A stretch of DNA of 64,000 bases from Thermocaproicibacter sp036844765 (GCA_036844765.1 DAIUFE010000007.1:1-64000); one strand, 5' to 3'. Shown: positions 8,179 through 17,628, counted from the stretch's first letter. Numbers and translations are program-made. Notes: generated by a model not told the origin, from the letters alone.

Positions 8179-9096
8179 ATGAAACAGAAGATCTCCAGAC
8201 CCAGAGATATCCTGTACAACCAGAAATGGATGGCGCTTGTGATGGGCGGGCCGGCGATCCTTTTGCTGATCGTTTTTTTGGTCCTTCCTTTCGTGTTCGC
8301 GCTGTTCTATTCCTTCACCAACCGGTCGATCCTTCCGACCCAGCTGAACCCGATGCGGTTTATCGGGCTGGACAACTACAGGGAATTGGTCCGCGACCCC
8401 GTCTTTTACAAGGCGCTGGGCAACAACCTGTTCTTCACGGCGATCGCCGTGCCGGTCCAGTGCACGCTTGCCCTTTTCCTTGCCATCCTGGTCAACCGCG
8501 CCGTCAGGGGCATCGGCATTTTCCGCGCGATCTATTATTCCCCGGTCGTGATCCCCGCCATCATCACCTCCATCATGTGGGCCCTGATGCTGGACCCGGA
8601 CAAGACCGGCATGATCAACACGCTGCTGTCCTTTCTTTCGGGCGGGCATATCCGGCCGCTCAACTGGCTGTACGACCAGCGCACCGCCATGCTGTCGATC
8701 ATCATCATGTGCGTGTGGTCGGGCGTCGGCTACCAGATGATCATTTTTCTGGGCGGCCTGCAGTCCATCCCCAAGGGGCTGTACGAAGCGGCGAGCATAG
8801 ACGGCGCGAACGGCTGGCAGCAGTTCTGCCACGTCACGCTGCCGGAGCTTTCCAACGTGACCGTTTTCGTTTTTCTGTCCTCTACCATTATGAGCTTTAA
8901 GCTTTTTACGCAGGTTTTCGCCCTGACCGGCGGAGGCCCGCGCTATTCGACGACCACCATCGTCTATATGATCTACTCCAGCGGCTATGTCGATCAGCGG
9001 CTGGGATATTCCTCGGCCCTTTCCGTGGTGTTCTTCCTGATCATCCTTTCGCTTTCTTTAGTTCAGCAGTCGGCGACGAAAATGTCCAAGTCTTAA
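8179..9096 (+). CDS. Sugar ABC transporter permease (MalF/MsmF type)
   Basis: A 305-residue integral membrane protein with about six helices. The EAA loop is EAASIDGANGWQQFCHVTLPEL, the coupling-helix motif that docks the shared ATPase. AGGAGG at 8168-8173 marks this ATG; a longer upstream frame would run through the hairpins. It forms the channel heterodimer with the next gene, 12 bp downstream. Confidence 0.92.
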   Translation: MKQKISRPRDILYNQKWMALVMGGPAILLLIVFLVLPFVFALFYSFTNRSILPTQLNPMRFIGLDNYRELVRDPVFYKALGNNLFFTAIAVPVQCTLALFLAILVNRAVRGIGIFRAIYYSPVVIPAIITSIMWALMLDPDKTGMINTLLSFLSGGHIRPLNWLYDQRTAMLSIIIMCVWSGVGYQMIIFLGGLQSIPKGLYEAASIDGANGWQQFCHVTLPELSNVTVFVFLSSTIMSFKLFTQVFALTGGGPRYSTTTIVYMIYSSGYVDQRLGYSSALSVVFFLIILSLSLVQQSATKMSKS

Positions 9097-9108
9097 GGAG
9101 GTAATCGC

Positions 9109-9969
9109 GTGACACGCAGCCGCGCCGGAAAGGCAAAAAAAGGTATTGCGAGATTCTTGAATTATGCGCTGCTTGTTTTTGTGGCCCTGATCTTTATCCT
9201 GCCGATCATGACGCTGGTATTCGGCTCTTTCAAGACCGACGAAAACCAGCTTCTGATGGATATGAGCTCCTTCCGTGCGTTCCTCCCGGTGGGGGAGCTC
9301 GGAACGGAAAATTTCAGCGATGTGTTCGGCCGCATCGACGTGCTGAATTATCTGAAGAACAGCGTGATCATCACGGCGTGCAGCGCCTTTTTCGGCATTG
9401 TACTGAACAGCATGCTCGGCTATGTGCTGGCGCGGTTCACGTTCCGCGGGCGCCGGGCGATCTTGAAAACGATCATCTCGCTGATGATCATCCCCATGGA
9501 AGCGATCGCCATGCCCCTGCTGCTGATCTGCTTCAAGATGAGTCTGATCAACACGCTCACCGTCCAGATCCTGCCGTTCCTGATCGATCCGTTTACGATT
9601 TTCTTTTTCTATCAGGGCTTCCTGAAGCTGCCGGTCGAGATGGAGGAGGCGGCGCTGATCGACGGATGCAGCTATCCTAAAATTTACCGCAGCATCGCGA
9701 TGCCGCTTTCCAAGCCCACGGTCATCAGCGTGCTGATCCTTTGCTCGATGGGAAAATGGGGCGATGTGTTCTGGCCCAACATGGTGACCCGCGGCAGGGA
9801 GGTTCGCCCGCTTTCCATCGGGCTCACCCAGCTTTATCAGGCGCTCCCCAGAGATTGGGGCGATATTTTCGCCTTCGCGCTGATCATGACGATCCCCATC
9901 ATGGCGGTGTTCTTTATCTTCCAGAAGCAGTTTATGGAATCCGTGGCGACGACGGGCATCAAGGGATGA
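9109..9969 (+). CDS. Sugar ABC transporter permease (MalG/MsmG type)
   Basis: A 286-residue permease with about six membrane helices and the EAA-loop motif EEAALIDGCSYPKIYRSIAMPL. It starts with GTG after GGAGG. It pairs with the preceding permease. Both lack their own ATPase in the operon, consistent with the multitasking-ATPase arrangement of carbohydrate uptake type-1 transporters. Confidence 0.92.
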   Translation: MTRSRAGKAKKGIARFLNYALLVFVALIFILPIMTLVFGSFKTDENQLLMDMSSFRAFLPVGELGTENFSDVFGRIDVLNYLKNSVIITACSAFFGIVLNSMLGYVLARFTFRGRRAILKTIISLMIIPMEAIAMPLLLICFKMSLINTLTVQILPFLIDPFTIFFFYQGFLKLPVEMEEAALIDGCSYPKIYRSIAMPLSKPTVISVLILCSMGKWGDVFWPNMVTRGREVRPLSIGLTQLYQALPRDWGDIFAFALIMTIPIMAVFFIFQKQFMESVATTGIKG

Positions 9970-9989
9970 AGGAATTCTGCGGACGGGCA

Positions 9990-10018
9990 TTGCCTCCGGC
10001 CCTTTTTCGCAATATAAT
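9990..10018 (+). promoter_or_regulatory. Possible internal promoter for lacI
   Basis: TTGCCT (9990-9995), a 17-bp spacer and TATAAT (10013-10018), 97 bp before the LacI start. It would let the repressor be made when the operon promoter is shut. Confidence 0.6.
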
Positions 10019-10114
10019 CAAAAGGGTTTCGGAATTCCCGGAACCGAAAGGCGGACGGGGAAACGGCATACCCTTCGGAAAACGCCGTTCCGCGGGAAAG
10101 GAGGGGAGGGGGAG

Positions 10115-11125
10115 ATGCTGACCATCAGGGATATCGCCAAGCTATCCGGCTTTTCGGTCACGACGGTTTCCCGCGCCCTGAACAACGAATATGATGTCAG
10201 TGAAAGCACGAAAAAGAGGATCCAGCAGATCGCGAAAGAGCGCAACTATACGCCGAACCGCAGCGCCAGGCGGCTTGTGACGCGGAGATCCAACCGGATC
10301 GGATATCTGATCTATGAATTCGGCAAGGCGGCCGGCGAAGACAATTTCTTCTACGAGACCCTGCGCGGCATGCAGCGCAAATGCGTGGAGCTGGGGTACG
10401 AGCTTGCGTTTCTGATCGGCAATATCCATATCACCGAAGAGCTCGACGCGAAGATGATCGAATCCCTGATCGTCCAGCACGACCTCGCCGGGCTGATCAT
10501 GATGGGGTACGAGCTGGACGAGGATAAGCGGGAAAAGCTGGCCGAGGCCAAAATCCCGATCGTCTGCATCGACGGCCGGCTCACGGGGGAATATCTGGGC
10601 AAGGTGTCGGTGGACAACTACGCGGCCGCCTATGCGGCGGTCCGCCATATGTACGAAAACAACAGGCGCCGGCACATCGTTTTCCTCAACGGCAAGCACC
10701 GCTCCTATGCGTGCAGCCAGCGGCTGAACGGCTACCGGGACGCCATGGGAGCCGATTTCGACCCGAACAACGTGTATTACGGCGAATACCGCGAAACGCT
10801 GAGCGCGGAAATCATCGATTCGCTGATCGAGCAGCATCTCCCAATCGACGGGATTTTCGCCGCGAACGATATGATGGCCATCGGCGCGATCACGTCTTTG
10901 AACGAGCACCGCGTCCGGGTCGGAGAAGCCGTCGATGTGATCGGCTTTGACGATATCGCCATCAGCTCCTACATCAGGCAGCCGCTGTCCACGATTTCAC
11001 TGGACAAGCAGCTGCTGGGGCAAACCTGCGTCTCCCTTCTGGTGGATATGATCCAGGAAAAAGACACGCCCCGGGAGCGATTCATCCCCTTTGAGCTGAA
11101 GCTGAGGCAAACGACCGCTTCGTGA
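10115..11125 (+). CDS. LacI/GalR-family repressor of the sucrose-type operon
   Basis: A 336-residue LacI-family regulator. The N-terminal helix-turn-helix and hinge run MLTIRDIAKLSGFSVTTVSR to about residue 60 (with NEYDVSESTKKRI), followed by a periplasmic-binding-protein-like sugar domain. GGAGGGG sits before the ATG. It lies inside the operon it probably controls. Candidate sites are the GAAACGTTT-type palindromes at 6271 and 6603 and a related one at 18989 before the GH97 gene. The effector is presumably the imported sugar or a product. Confidence 0.9.
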   Translation: MLTIRDIAKLSGFSVTTVSRALNNEYDVSESTKKRIQQIAKERNYTPNRSARRLVTRRSNRIGYLIYEFGKAAGEDNFFYETLRGMQRKCVELGYELAFLIGNIHITEELDAKMIESLIVQHDLAGLIMMGYELDEDKREKLAEAKIPIVCIDGRLTGEYLGKVSVDNYAAAYAAVRHMYENNRRRHIVFLNGKHRSYACSQRLNGYRDAMGADFDPNNVYYGEYRETLSAEIIDSLIEQHLPIDGIFAANDMMAIGAITSLNEHRVRVGEAVDVIGFDDIAISSYIRQPLSTISLDKQLLGQTCVSLLVDMIQEKDTPRERFIPFELKLRQTTAS

Positions 11126-11189
11126 AAATGAAAGACGGGAAAACGATCGCTGCTTTCGATCATGAAAAATTCAAAGGAGCCAAAGGACC

Positions 11190-12647
11190 ATGCGGGTTTG
11201 CAATAAGATTATGCTGATCACCTATCCCGACAGTATGGGCGGAAATCTGCCGAAGCTCGAGAGCCTTCTCGACAGGCATTTCCGCCGTGCCGTCGGCGGG
11301 ATCCATCTGCTCCCTTTTTTCCCTTCCTCGGCGGACCGGGGGTTCGCGCCGATCACCTACGACCGCGTGGATCCGGCGTTCGGGGACTGGGACACCGTGA
11401 AACGGCTCGGTGAGAAATATTACCTGATGTTCGACTTTATGGTCAACCACATTTCCCGGCAGTCTGAATATTTCAGGGACTTTCAGAAGCGCCGCGACGA
11501 ATCCCCTTACCGCGACTTTTTTATCCGGTACAAGGACTTTTGGCCGGGAGGGGAACCCACCCGCGGGGACCTCGGCCGGATCTACAAGCGGAAGCCGCGG
11601 GCCCCTTACACCGAGGTGAGGTTCGGCGACGGCGCAGTCGAAAAGCTTTGGTGCACGTTCAGCGAGGAACAGCTGGATCTGAACGTCCGCAGTGAGAAGG
11701 TGTGGGAGTTCTACCGGCGGACGCTCACCGGCATGGCCCGGCGCGGGGCCGCGATGATCCGGCTGGACGCTTTCGCCTATGCGGTCAAGAAACGCGGGAC
11801 CAGCTGTTTCTTTGTGGAGCCGGAAATATGGGATTTTCTCGGGTCGATCGAGAAAATACTGAAGCCCTGCTCCGTGGAACCGCTGCTTGAGATGCACGAG
11901 CACTATTCGATCCAGATGAAGCTGGCCGGGAAGGGATACTGGGTCTACGACTTCGCCCTGCCCATGCTGACCCTGCACAGCCTTTATACGGGGAACGCCC
12001 GCCGCCTGAAGGAATGGTTCGCCGTATGTCCCCGCAAACAATTCACAACGCTCGATACGCACGACGGGATCGGGGTCGTCGACGTCAAGGGCCTGATGTC
12101 GGACCGGGAAATCGAAGAGACGGTGGATCTGCTCTACCAAAAAGGCGCCAATGTCAAGCGGGTCTACAGCTCTGCGGAATACCACAACCTGGATATTTAT
12201 CAGATCAACTGCACCTTTTACTCCGCGCTGGGGAACGACGACGACGCCTATCTGCTTGCGCGGGCGATCCAGTTTTTCGCGCCCGGCATTCCGCAGGTCT
12301 ATTATGTCGGGATGCTGGCCGGCGAGAACGACGTCGCCCTGATGGAGAAGACCAAGTTCGGGCGGAATATCAACCGCCATAATTATACGGCGGACGAAGT
12401 GGAGGACCGCCTTCGGGCCCCCGTCGTGCAAAAGCTCGTGAAGCTGATGGAGTTCCGCAACCGCCATCCGGCTTTCGGCGGGAGCTTCGAGGTGCTGGAC
12501 ACTGAGGACCGCCTGCTGGCGATCCGCCGCCGCAGCGGCCCGTACGAGGCCGTTCTGCGCGCCGACCTGAAGACGTTCAAGTTCAAAATCACAAGCAGCG
12601 CCCCGGAGGACGCCCCCGCCTTTTGCGGCGGTTCCGGCGGTGATTGA
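11190..12647 (+). CDS. gtfA: Sucrose phosphorylase (GH13 subfamily 18)
   Basis: A 485-residue GH13_18 phosphorylase. It splits sucrose with phosphate into alpha-glucose-1-phosphate and fructose in the cytoplasm. The nucleophile Asp lies in MIRLDAFAYA (about 193), the acid/base Glu in LLEMHEHY (about 234) and the stabilising Asp in LDTHDGIG (about 292). The stretches FVEPEIWDF, VYDFALPML and FAPGIPQVYYVG closely follow the streptococcal GtfA sequence as I remember it. Length also fits sucrose phosphorylase (about 480-505) better than glucosylglycerate phosphorylase (about 555). Its products would feed phosphoglucomutase and the PfkB kinase at 17920. The start follows AAAGGA. Confidence 0.88.
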   Translation: MRVCNKIMLITYPDSMGGNLPKLESLLDRHFRRAVGGIHLLPFFPSSADRGFAPITYDRVDPAFGDWDTVKRLGEKYYLMFDFMVNHISRQSEYFRDFQKRRDESPYRDFFIRYKDFWPGGEPTRGDLGRIYKRKPRAPYTEVRFGDGAVEKLWCTFSEEQLDLNVRSEKVWEFYRRTLTGMARRGAAMIRLDAFAYAVKKRGTSCFFVEPEIWDFLGSIEKILKPCSVEPLLEMHEHYSIQMKLAGKGYWVYDFALPMLTLHSLYTGNARRLKEWFAVCPRKQFTTLDTHDGIGVVDVKGLMSDREIEETVDLLYQKGANVKRVYSSAEYHNLDIYQINCTFYSALGNDDDAYLLARAIQFFAPGIPQVYYVGMLAGENDVALMEKTKFGRNINRHNYTADEVEDRLRAPVVQKLVKLMEFRNRHPAFGGSFEVLDTEDRLLAIRRRSGPYEAVLRADLKTFKFKITSSAPEDAPAFCGGSGGD

Positions 12648-12733
12648 GAGAAGCAAAAGCCCTCCGCAGGCTGGCTGGAACCGCTGCCGGCGGGGCCGGG
12701 TTCGCCGGCGGAAAATTACCGGAGGCGAAGGGA

Positions 12734-15166
12734 ATGGAGCAAAAAAAAGTGAAAGCCTATATGATCGGCAACGCCCATCTGGACCCCGTGTGGCTCTGGC
12801 GCTGGCAGGACGGTTTTCAGGCGGCGAAGGCCACCTTCCGGTCGGTGCTCGACCGGATGAAGGAATTTCCGGATTTCGTTTTCACCGGCAGTTCGGTCTG
12901 CTATTACGAATGGATCGAGCAAAACAACGCGGAGATGTTCGAGGAGATCCGGGCGCGGGTCCGGGAAGGCCGGTGGGTGATCTGCGGCGGCTGGTGGATC
13001 GAGCCGGACTGCAACATCCCGGGCGGCGAGTCCTTCGCGCGCCAGGGCCTCCTCGGCCAGCGATATCTCCGGGAAAAGTTCGGCGTGACCGCCCGCACGG
13101 GCTACAATGTGGACAGCTTCGGCCACAACGGCTCGCTGCCCCAGATCCTGCGGAAGAGCGGCATGGCCCGCTACGTTTTCATGCGTCCCGGGCGCAACGA
13201 GAAAGGCCTGCCTGCCGGCCTTTTTACCTGGAAATCGGCGGACGGCTCGGCCGTGACGGCTTACCGCATCCCCTATGAATACTGCACGTGGGGAAAAGAG
13301 CTCGGGCCGCATATCCGGCGGTGCGCCGGCGACCTCAAGGAGCCGGAAAAGGAGCTGATGATCTTTTACGGGGTGGGCGACCACGGGGGCGGCCCCACCG
13401 TCGAAAACATCCGGAACATCCGCGCGCTGAACGACTCCGACGGTTATCCGGAGCTGGTGATGGCGTCGCCGGAGGATTATTTCGACGCCGTGCGGTCGAG
13501 CCGCCGCGTGCTGCCCGTGGTGGAGGGGGACCTGCTCCACCATTCGAGCGGCTGCTACAGCGCCCATTCCGGTGTCAAGCGGTGGAACCGGCGGGCGGAA
13601 AACCGCCTGCTTGCCGCCGAGAAGCTTTCCGCGGCGTCCCGGTTCCTGACGGGGCAGGCATATCCGGCGGAAGAGTACCGCAAAGCCTGGAAGGATGTGC
13701 TGTTCAACCAGTTCCACGATATCCTGGCCGGCACCTGCATCGAATCGGCGTATGAGGACGTGCGGGAAAGCTACGGGGAGGCGCTGCATCTTGCGGCCGA
13801 GGGCATGAACCTCGCCGCGCAGGCCGTTTCGTGGAAGATCGGCATCGAGCCGGAAGCGGGCGCGAGGCCGCTGGTGGTCTTCAACCCGCACGGCTTTGCC
13901 TGCCGGGCCGAGATCGGGCTGGAGACCGAGGCGGTTCCGGAGGGGACCGTGCTGGAGGACGACGCGGGGAATCCGGTGCCGTTCCAGCGCGTGGATTCGG
14001 AAGCCTCCGTGTCCGGCCGGGAGAAGATCGTGTTCGTGGCGGACCTGCCCTCCCTGGGCTACCGCACCTACCGGCTGAGAAAAACGGACGCCGCCGCGGC
14101 GCCCCTGCCGGTGCGCGGCCGTGGGCTCGGCTTTGAGAACGCTTTTTACCGCGCCTCTTTCGACGAGACGAGCGGCCTGCTCCGTTCCCTGGTGGAAAAG
14201 AAAAGCGGCGGCGAGCTGCTGCGGGCCCCCGCCGCCCGGCCCGCCGTGATCGCCGACGAGAGCGACACCTGGTCCCACGGCGTCCGGCGCTTCGACCGGG
14301 AGGAGGGCTCCTTCGCCCTCCGGTCCATCCGCAAGGTCGAAGACGGGCCGGTCCGGACCGTCATCCGGGTCGAAAGCGGCTATCAGGCTTCGAGCCTCGC
14401 CCAGGATTTCATTTTTTACCCGTCCCTCCCGCAGATCGAAGTTCGCGCCGCGGTGGATTGGCATGAACGCCACCGGATGCTCAAGCTGCGTTTTCCGCTT
14501 CGGCTCAATTACTGCAAAATCAACGCGGAAATCCCCTTCGGCTATGCGGACCGGGCGGCCGACGCGGACGAATACCCCATGCAGCAGTGGGTCGACGCCA
14601 CCGGGGCCGTCCCGGGGAACGATGCCGCCGCCGTGGGGCTGTCCATCCTCAACGACGGCAAATACAGCTACGACGCCGAGGGCGATACGGTCTCGGTCAC
14701 AGTCCTGCGCAGCCCGGCCTATGCGCACCACATTCCGCTGAAGCTGGACCCGCACAAACCCGTCGCCTATATGGACCAGGGAGTGCAGCGCTTTACGTAC
14801 GCCCTGTACCCGCACTGCGGCGGCTGGGAAACTGCCGGAACCGTGCGCCGGGCGATGCTGCTCAACCAGAAGCCGTTCGGCCTGTTCGAGACTTTCCATC
14901 AAGGCCCGCTGCCGCAGGCTCTCTCCTTTCTTCAAATCGACTGTCCCCATGTGATCCTTACCGCGCTCAAGCTTGCGGAGGACGGCAGCGGCGATCTTAT
15001 TTTGAGGGCCTACGAGAGCGCCCGGACGGCTGCGAAGGCCGTCATCACGCTGCCGGTTCTCGGCAGGACGATCTCGTGCGGATTCGGCCCGGGAGAGATC
15101 AAAACCTTCCGCATTCCGGCCGACGCCGGCCTGCCGGCGGCCGAGGTCGACCTGACGGAAACATAA
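12734..15166 (+). CDS. Alpha-mannosidase (GH38)
   Basis: An 810-residue glycoside hydrolase family 38 enzyme. The zinc-site motif NAHLDPVWLW supplies His15 and Asp17, and the catalytic nucleophile is Asp127 in YNVDSFGHNG. The middle helical bundle and C-terminal beta-sandwich complete the usual layout. There is no signal peptide, so it should hydrolyse imported alpha-mannosides in the cytoplasm and release mannose. GGAGG at 12721-12725 fixes the start. Next to a sucrose phosphorylase this is unexpected. Mannosylglycerate or a mannose-capped oligosaccharide are possible substrates; sequence alone cannot decide. Confidence 0.9.
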   Translation: MEQKKVKAYMIGNAHLDPVWLWRWQDGFQAAKATFRSVLDRMKEFPDFVFTGSSVCYYEWIEQNNAEMFEEIRARVREGRWVICGGWWIEPDCNIPGGESFARQGLLGQRYLREKFGVTARTGYNVDSFGHNGSLPQILRKSGMARYVFMRPGRNEKGLPAGLFTWKSADGSAVTAYRIPYEYCTWGKELGPHIRRCAGDLKEPEKELMIFYGVGDHGGGPTVENIRNIRALNDSDGYPELVMASPEDYFDAVRSSRRVLPVVEGDLLHHSSGCYSAHSGVKRWNRRAENRLLAAEKLSAASRFLTGQAYPAEEYRKAWKDVLFNQFHDILAGTCIESAYEDVRESYGEALHLAAEGMNLAAQAVSWKIGIEPEAGARPLVVFNPHGFACRAEIGLETEAVPEGTVLEDDAGNPVPFQRVDSEASVSGREKIVFVADLPSLGYRTYRLRKTDAAAAPLPVRGRGLGFENAFYRASFDETSGLLRSLVEKKSGGELLRAPAARPAVIADESDTWSHGVRRFDREEGSFALRSIRKVEDGPVRTVIRVESGYQASSLAQDFIFYPSLPQIEVRAAVDWHERHRMLKLRFPLRLNYCKINAEIPFGYADRAADADEYPMQQWVDATGAVPGNDAAAVGLSILNDGKYSYDAEGDTVSVTVLRSPAYAHHIPLKLDPHKPVAYMDQGVQRFTYALYPHCGGWETAGTVRRAMLLNQKPFGLFETFHQGPLPQALSFLQIDCPHVILTALKLAEDGSGDLILRAYESARTAAKAVITLPVLGRTISCGFGPGEIKTFRIPADAGLPAAEVDLTET

Positions 15167-15258
15167 GAAAAACGGAATTCCATGCAGTTCACGATTTTCC
15201 GGCCGGATGCGGCTTCGACCCAAGGCCGCCGGCATGAAAACAAAAAGGAGGGCTCGCT

Positions 15259-16896
15259 TTGAAATATTGGATCGGGCTTGATATCGGAGGGACCAAATGC
15301 GCGGTGGTGCTCGCGACGCTGGACCACGGCATCCGCGTCCGGAGCCGGATCGCGTTCCCGACGGGGGCCGAGCGCGGCTTCGCTTACACGAAAGACAAGC
15401 TGTTCCGTACCATCCGCGACATTCTGGCCCAAAATGATCTGGGCGTTTCGGACGTGCGCGCCATCGGCGTCAGCTGCGGCGGCCCGCTCGACAGCCGCAG
15501 GGGGCTGATCCTGTCCCCGCCCAATCTTCCGGGCTGGGACAGCGTCCCGTTTGCGAAGATGCTGACGGAGGAGTTCGGGGTTCCGGCCTTTCTGCAGAAC
15601 GACGCGAACGCCTGCGCTTTGGTGGAGTGGAAGCTCGGCGCGGGCCGGGGAGCGCAGAATATGATCTTCCTTACCATGGGGACCGGCATGGGCGCCGGCA
15701 TCATCGCGGAAGGGCGGCTTTTGCGCGGCCCCAGCGATATGGCCGGGGAGGTCGGCCATATCCGGCTGGAGGACGAAGGGCCGGTGGGCTTCGGAAAAGC
15801 CGGTTCCTTCGAGGGCTTCTGCAGCGGCGGGGGCATCGGGCGGCAGGCCCGGGAGATGACGAGGCGCTGGATGGAAGAGGGGAAGACCCCCGCGTGGATC
15901 CGCGACGGCGTCGGACCGGAAGAGGTGAACGCGAAGGTGATCGGCCAATATGCGGACCGCGGAGACGCGCAGGCCCTGGAAATCTACCGCTTTGTCGGCG
16001 GCAAGCTCGGGAAAGGCGTCAGCATCCTCATCGACGCGCTGAATCCGGAGGTCGTCGTGATCGGCAGCATCTTCGTGCGCAGCGAGAGCGTCCTGCGGCC
16101 CGCGATGGAGGCCGTGATCGAGCAAGAGGCTTTGATCCATTCGAGAAAGGCGTGCCGGATCGTTCCGGCGCAGACCGGGGACTCCCTCGGCGATTTCGCG
16201 AGCGTGATGGCGGCCTGCTACGCGCTGGATATCGACCCGTGCGCCGTCGGCGACGAAGAAGACCCCGAGGTCCTGGCGATCTACGAAAGATTGTTCGAAC
16301 GCTATCCCGACCTGATTTCCGCCCGGGACGCCGTGATGCAGGCTTATCTGATTTTTGCCGGGACTTACCGCCGGGGCGGCAAGCTGCTCGTCTGCGGCAA
16401 CGGCGGGAGCGCGGCGGACGCCGATCACATCGTCGGCGAGCTGATGAAAGGCTTCTTCAAAAAACGCCCTCTTGCCGGGGAGCAGTTCGCGCGGGAGGAC
16501 GGCGCGCCTGCCCTCGATGCGGAGGAAACCGGCCTGCTGCAGGGGACGCTCCCGGCGGTCGCCCTGACGCAGCATACGGCGCTGTCGACCGCCTTCCTGA
16601 ACGACGTCGACCCGTATATGGTGTTTGCGCAGCAGGTGTACGGATACGGCGAAAAGGGTGACGCCTTTCTGGGAATCAGCACCTCCGGGAATTCCGCCAA
16701 CGTCGTCCACGCGGCCCGCGTCGCGCGGGCGAAGGGATTGCGTACCGTTGCCCTGACGGGACCCGGCGGCGGAAAGCTCCGGGATTGCTGCGACGTCGCC
16801 GTATGCGTGCCCGGAAGCTGCACCGCCGATATCCAGGAGCGCCATCTCCCCGTTTACCATACCCTGTGCGCCATGCTGGAGGAGAAATTTTTTTGA
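15259..16896 (+). CDS. ROK sugar kinase fused to GmhA-like SIS isomerase domain
   Basis: A 545-residue two-domain protein. Residues 1-320 form a ROK kinase: phosphate-binding GLDIGGTKCAV, catalytic Asp115 in QNDANAC, and ATP-site motifs MGTGMGAGI and GEVGHIRL. The usual ROK zinc cysteine cluster is replaced by CSGGGIGR. Residues 340-545 are a SIS domain of the sedoheptulose-7-phosphate isomerase type, with CGNGGSAADADH near 379 and ISTSGNSANV near 475. TTG start after AAGGAGG. A sugar freed by the upstream GH38 or GH13 enzymes could be phosphorylated and isomerised by one polypeptide; that coupling is inference. It is the last gene before a strong terminator. Confidence 0.85.
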   Translation: MKYWIGLDIGGTKCAVVLATLDHGIRVRSRIAFPTGAERGFAYTKDKLFRTIRDILAQNDLGVSDVRAIGVSCGGPLDSRRGLILSPPNLPGWDSVPFAKMLTEEFGVPAFLQNDANACALVEWKLGAGRGAQNMIFLTMGTGMGAGIIAEGRLLRGPSDMAGEVGHIRLEDEGPVGFGKAGSFEGFCSGGGIGRQAREMTRRWMEEGKTPAWIRDGVGPEEVNAKVIGQYADRGDAQALEIYRFVGGKLGKGVSILIDALNPEVVVIGSIFVRSESVLRPAMEAVIEQEALIHSRKACRIVPAQTGDSLGDFASVMAACYALDIDPCAVGDEEDPEVLAIYERLFERYPDLISARDAVMQAYLIFAGTYRRGGKLLVCGNGGSAADADHIVGELMKGFFKKRPLAGEQFAREDGAPALDAEETGLLQGTLPAVALTQHTALSTAFLNDVDPYMVFAQQVYGYGEKGDAFLGISTSGNSANVVHAARVARAKGLRTVALTGPGGGKLRDCCDVAVCVPGSCTADIQERHLPVYHTLCAMLEEKFF

Positions 16897-16946
16897 CGGC
16901 TGCATGAAACAGAAAAGCGGGCGGCCGCCAAAAAAATTTCTCCTCC

Positions 16947-16956
16947 NNNNNNNNNN
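16947..16956. other. 10-N assembly gap beside a fold-back sequence
   Basis: Ten N. Left of the gap, 16931-16946 (ending ATTTCTCCTCC) is the reverse complement of the 3' end of the ROK-SIS gene at 16878-16894. The 11-mer GGGCGGCCGCC occurs on both sides of the gap. The simplest reading is a palindromic chimera at a contig end inside a GC-rich terminator, so true sequence may be shorter than shown. Confidence 0.7.
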
Positions 16957-17006
16957 GGGCGGCCGCCGGAACGAAGTTCGCTTCGTCCGGCGGCCGCCCG
17001 TTTTTT
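16957..17006 (+). terminator. Strong terminator of the sugar operon
   Basis: A hairpin of about 18 pairs: GGGCGGCCGCCGG with ACGAAG on one arm, and CTTCGT with CCGGCGGCCGCCC on the other, with a short loop and one bulge. Six T follow at 17001-17006. It separates the plus-strand sugar operon from the converging minus-strand gene. Confidence 0.85.
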
Positions 17007-17034
17007 CTCGGCAGGGGATTTTCCCGCGCATGCG

Positions 17035-17628
17035 TCACAGGGTGATTTCGTCGCCCGGCCGCAGCACAATTTTCCCCTCCGAATGAAAAGCGTTCGCCTT
17101 TTTTTCGTCGAACGGGGCGCTCGGGCTCATGTGGATGGGGATGCTGTGTCTGGCCCCGATCACGGCGGCGCATTCCGACGCTTCCCGCGCGTCCATGTTG
17201 AACACCCCGTCCGTGGGCAGAAGGGCGTAGTCCAGCTTTTCCCGGGCAAGCCTTTGCTTCATGTAGCCGGTGGACGAAGTATCCCCGGCGTCGTAGAGCT
17301 TCACGCCGTCGACCGAGATCAGGAGGCCGACGCACCGGTCCGCCGGATGGTTTTTGTTGCAGGCGGGCGTGCCCTCGACCGTAAGATCGCGGAAGACGAC
17401 GGTCCCGTATTTCCCGCCTGCGAGGAAATCGCCGTGCCGCAGGACTCTGCCGCCCTTTTTGAGGGTGACCAGGCGGACCTGGTTGTGGTCATAGTGTTCG
17501 TGCGTGACCAGCACGAGGTCCGCGGGCCGGTCGTAGCCTTTCCCCGCATAAGGGTCGATGTAGACGACGGTGCCGCCGTCCGTCACGATCCGCAGGCTGG
17601 AATGTCCCTGATAAAGCAGCTTTGCCAT
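17035..17628 (-). CDS. Metallo-beta-lactamase-fold hydrolase (UlaG/YtkL-like)
   Basis: A 197-residue MBL-fold protein. The metal-binding motif THEHYDHN is present, with further ligands in LYDAGDTS and IPIHMSP near the C-terminus. The length and sequence type match the UPF0173/YtkL-like group of metal-dependent hydrolases. GGAGGAG precedes the ATG. It stands alone, converging on the sugar operon and divergent from the fructokinase. The substrate is unknown; an acid-sugar lactone or phosphodiester is possible. Confidence 0.85.
   Translation of the reverse strand: MAKLLYQGHSSLRIVTDGGTVVYIDPYAGKGYDRPADLVLVTHEHYDHNQVRLVTLKKGGRVLRHGDFLAGGKYGTVVFRDLTVEGTPACNKNHPADRCVGLLISVDGVKLYDAGDTSSTGYMKQRLAREKLDYALLPTDGVFNMDAREASECAAVIGARHSIPIHMSPSAPFDEKKANAFHSEGKIVLRPGDEITL

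Noticed and set aside
11190..12647. Glucosylglycerate phosphorylase for the GH13_18 enzyme
   Set aside because: Length (485) and remembered blocks match sucrose phosphorylase of the GtfA type better; kept only as a substrate caveat because of the GH38 neighbour.
12716..15235. An 839-codon minus-strand frame opposite the GH38 gene
   Set aside because: Antisense shadow; the plus strand carries all GH38 catalytic motifs, and the minus frame shows only low-complexity Arg/Gly/Ala sequence.
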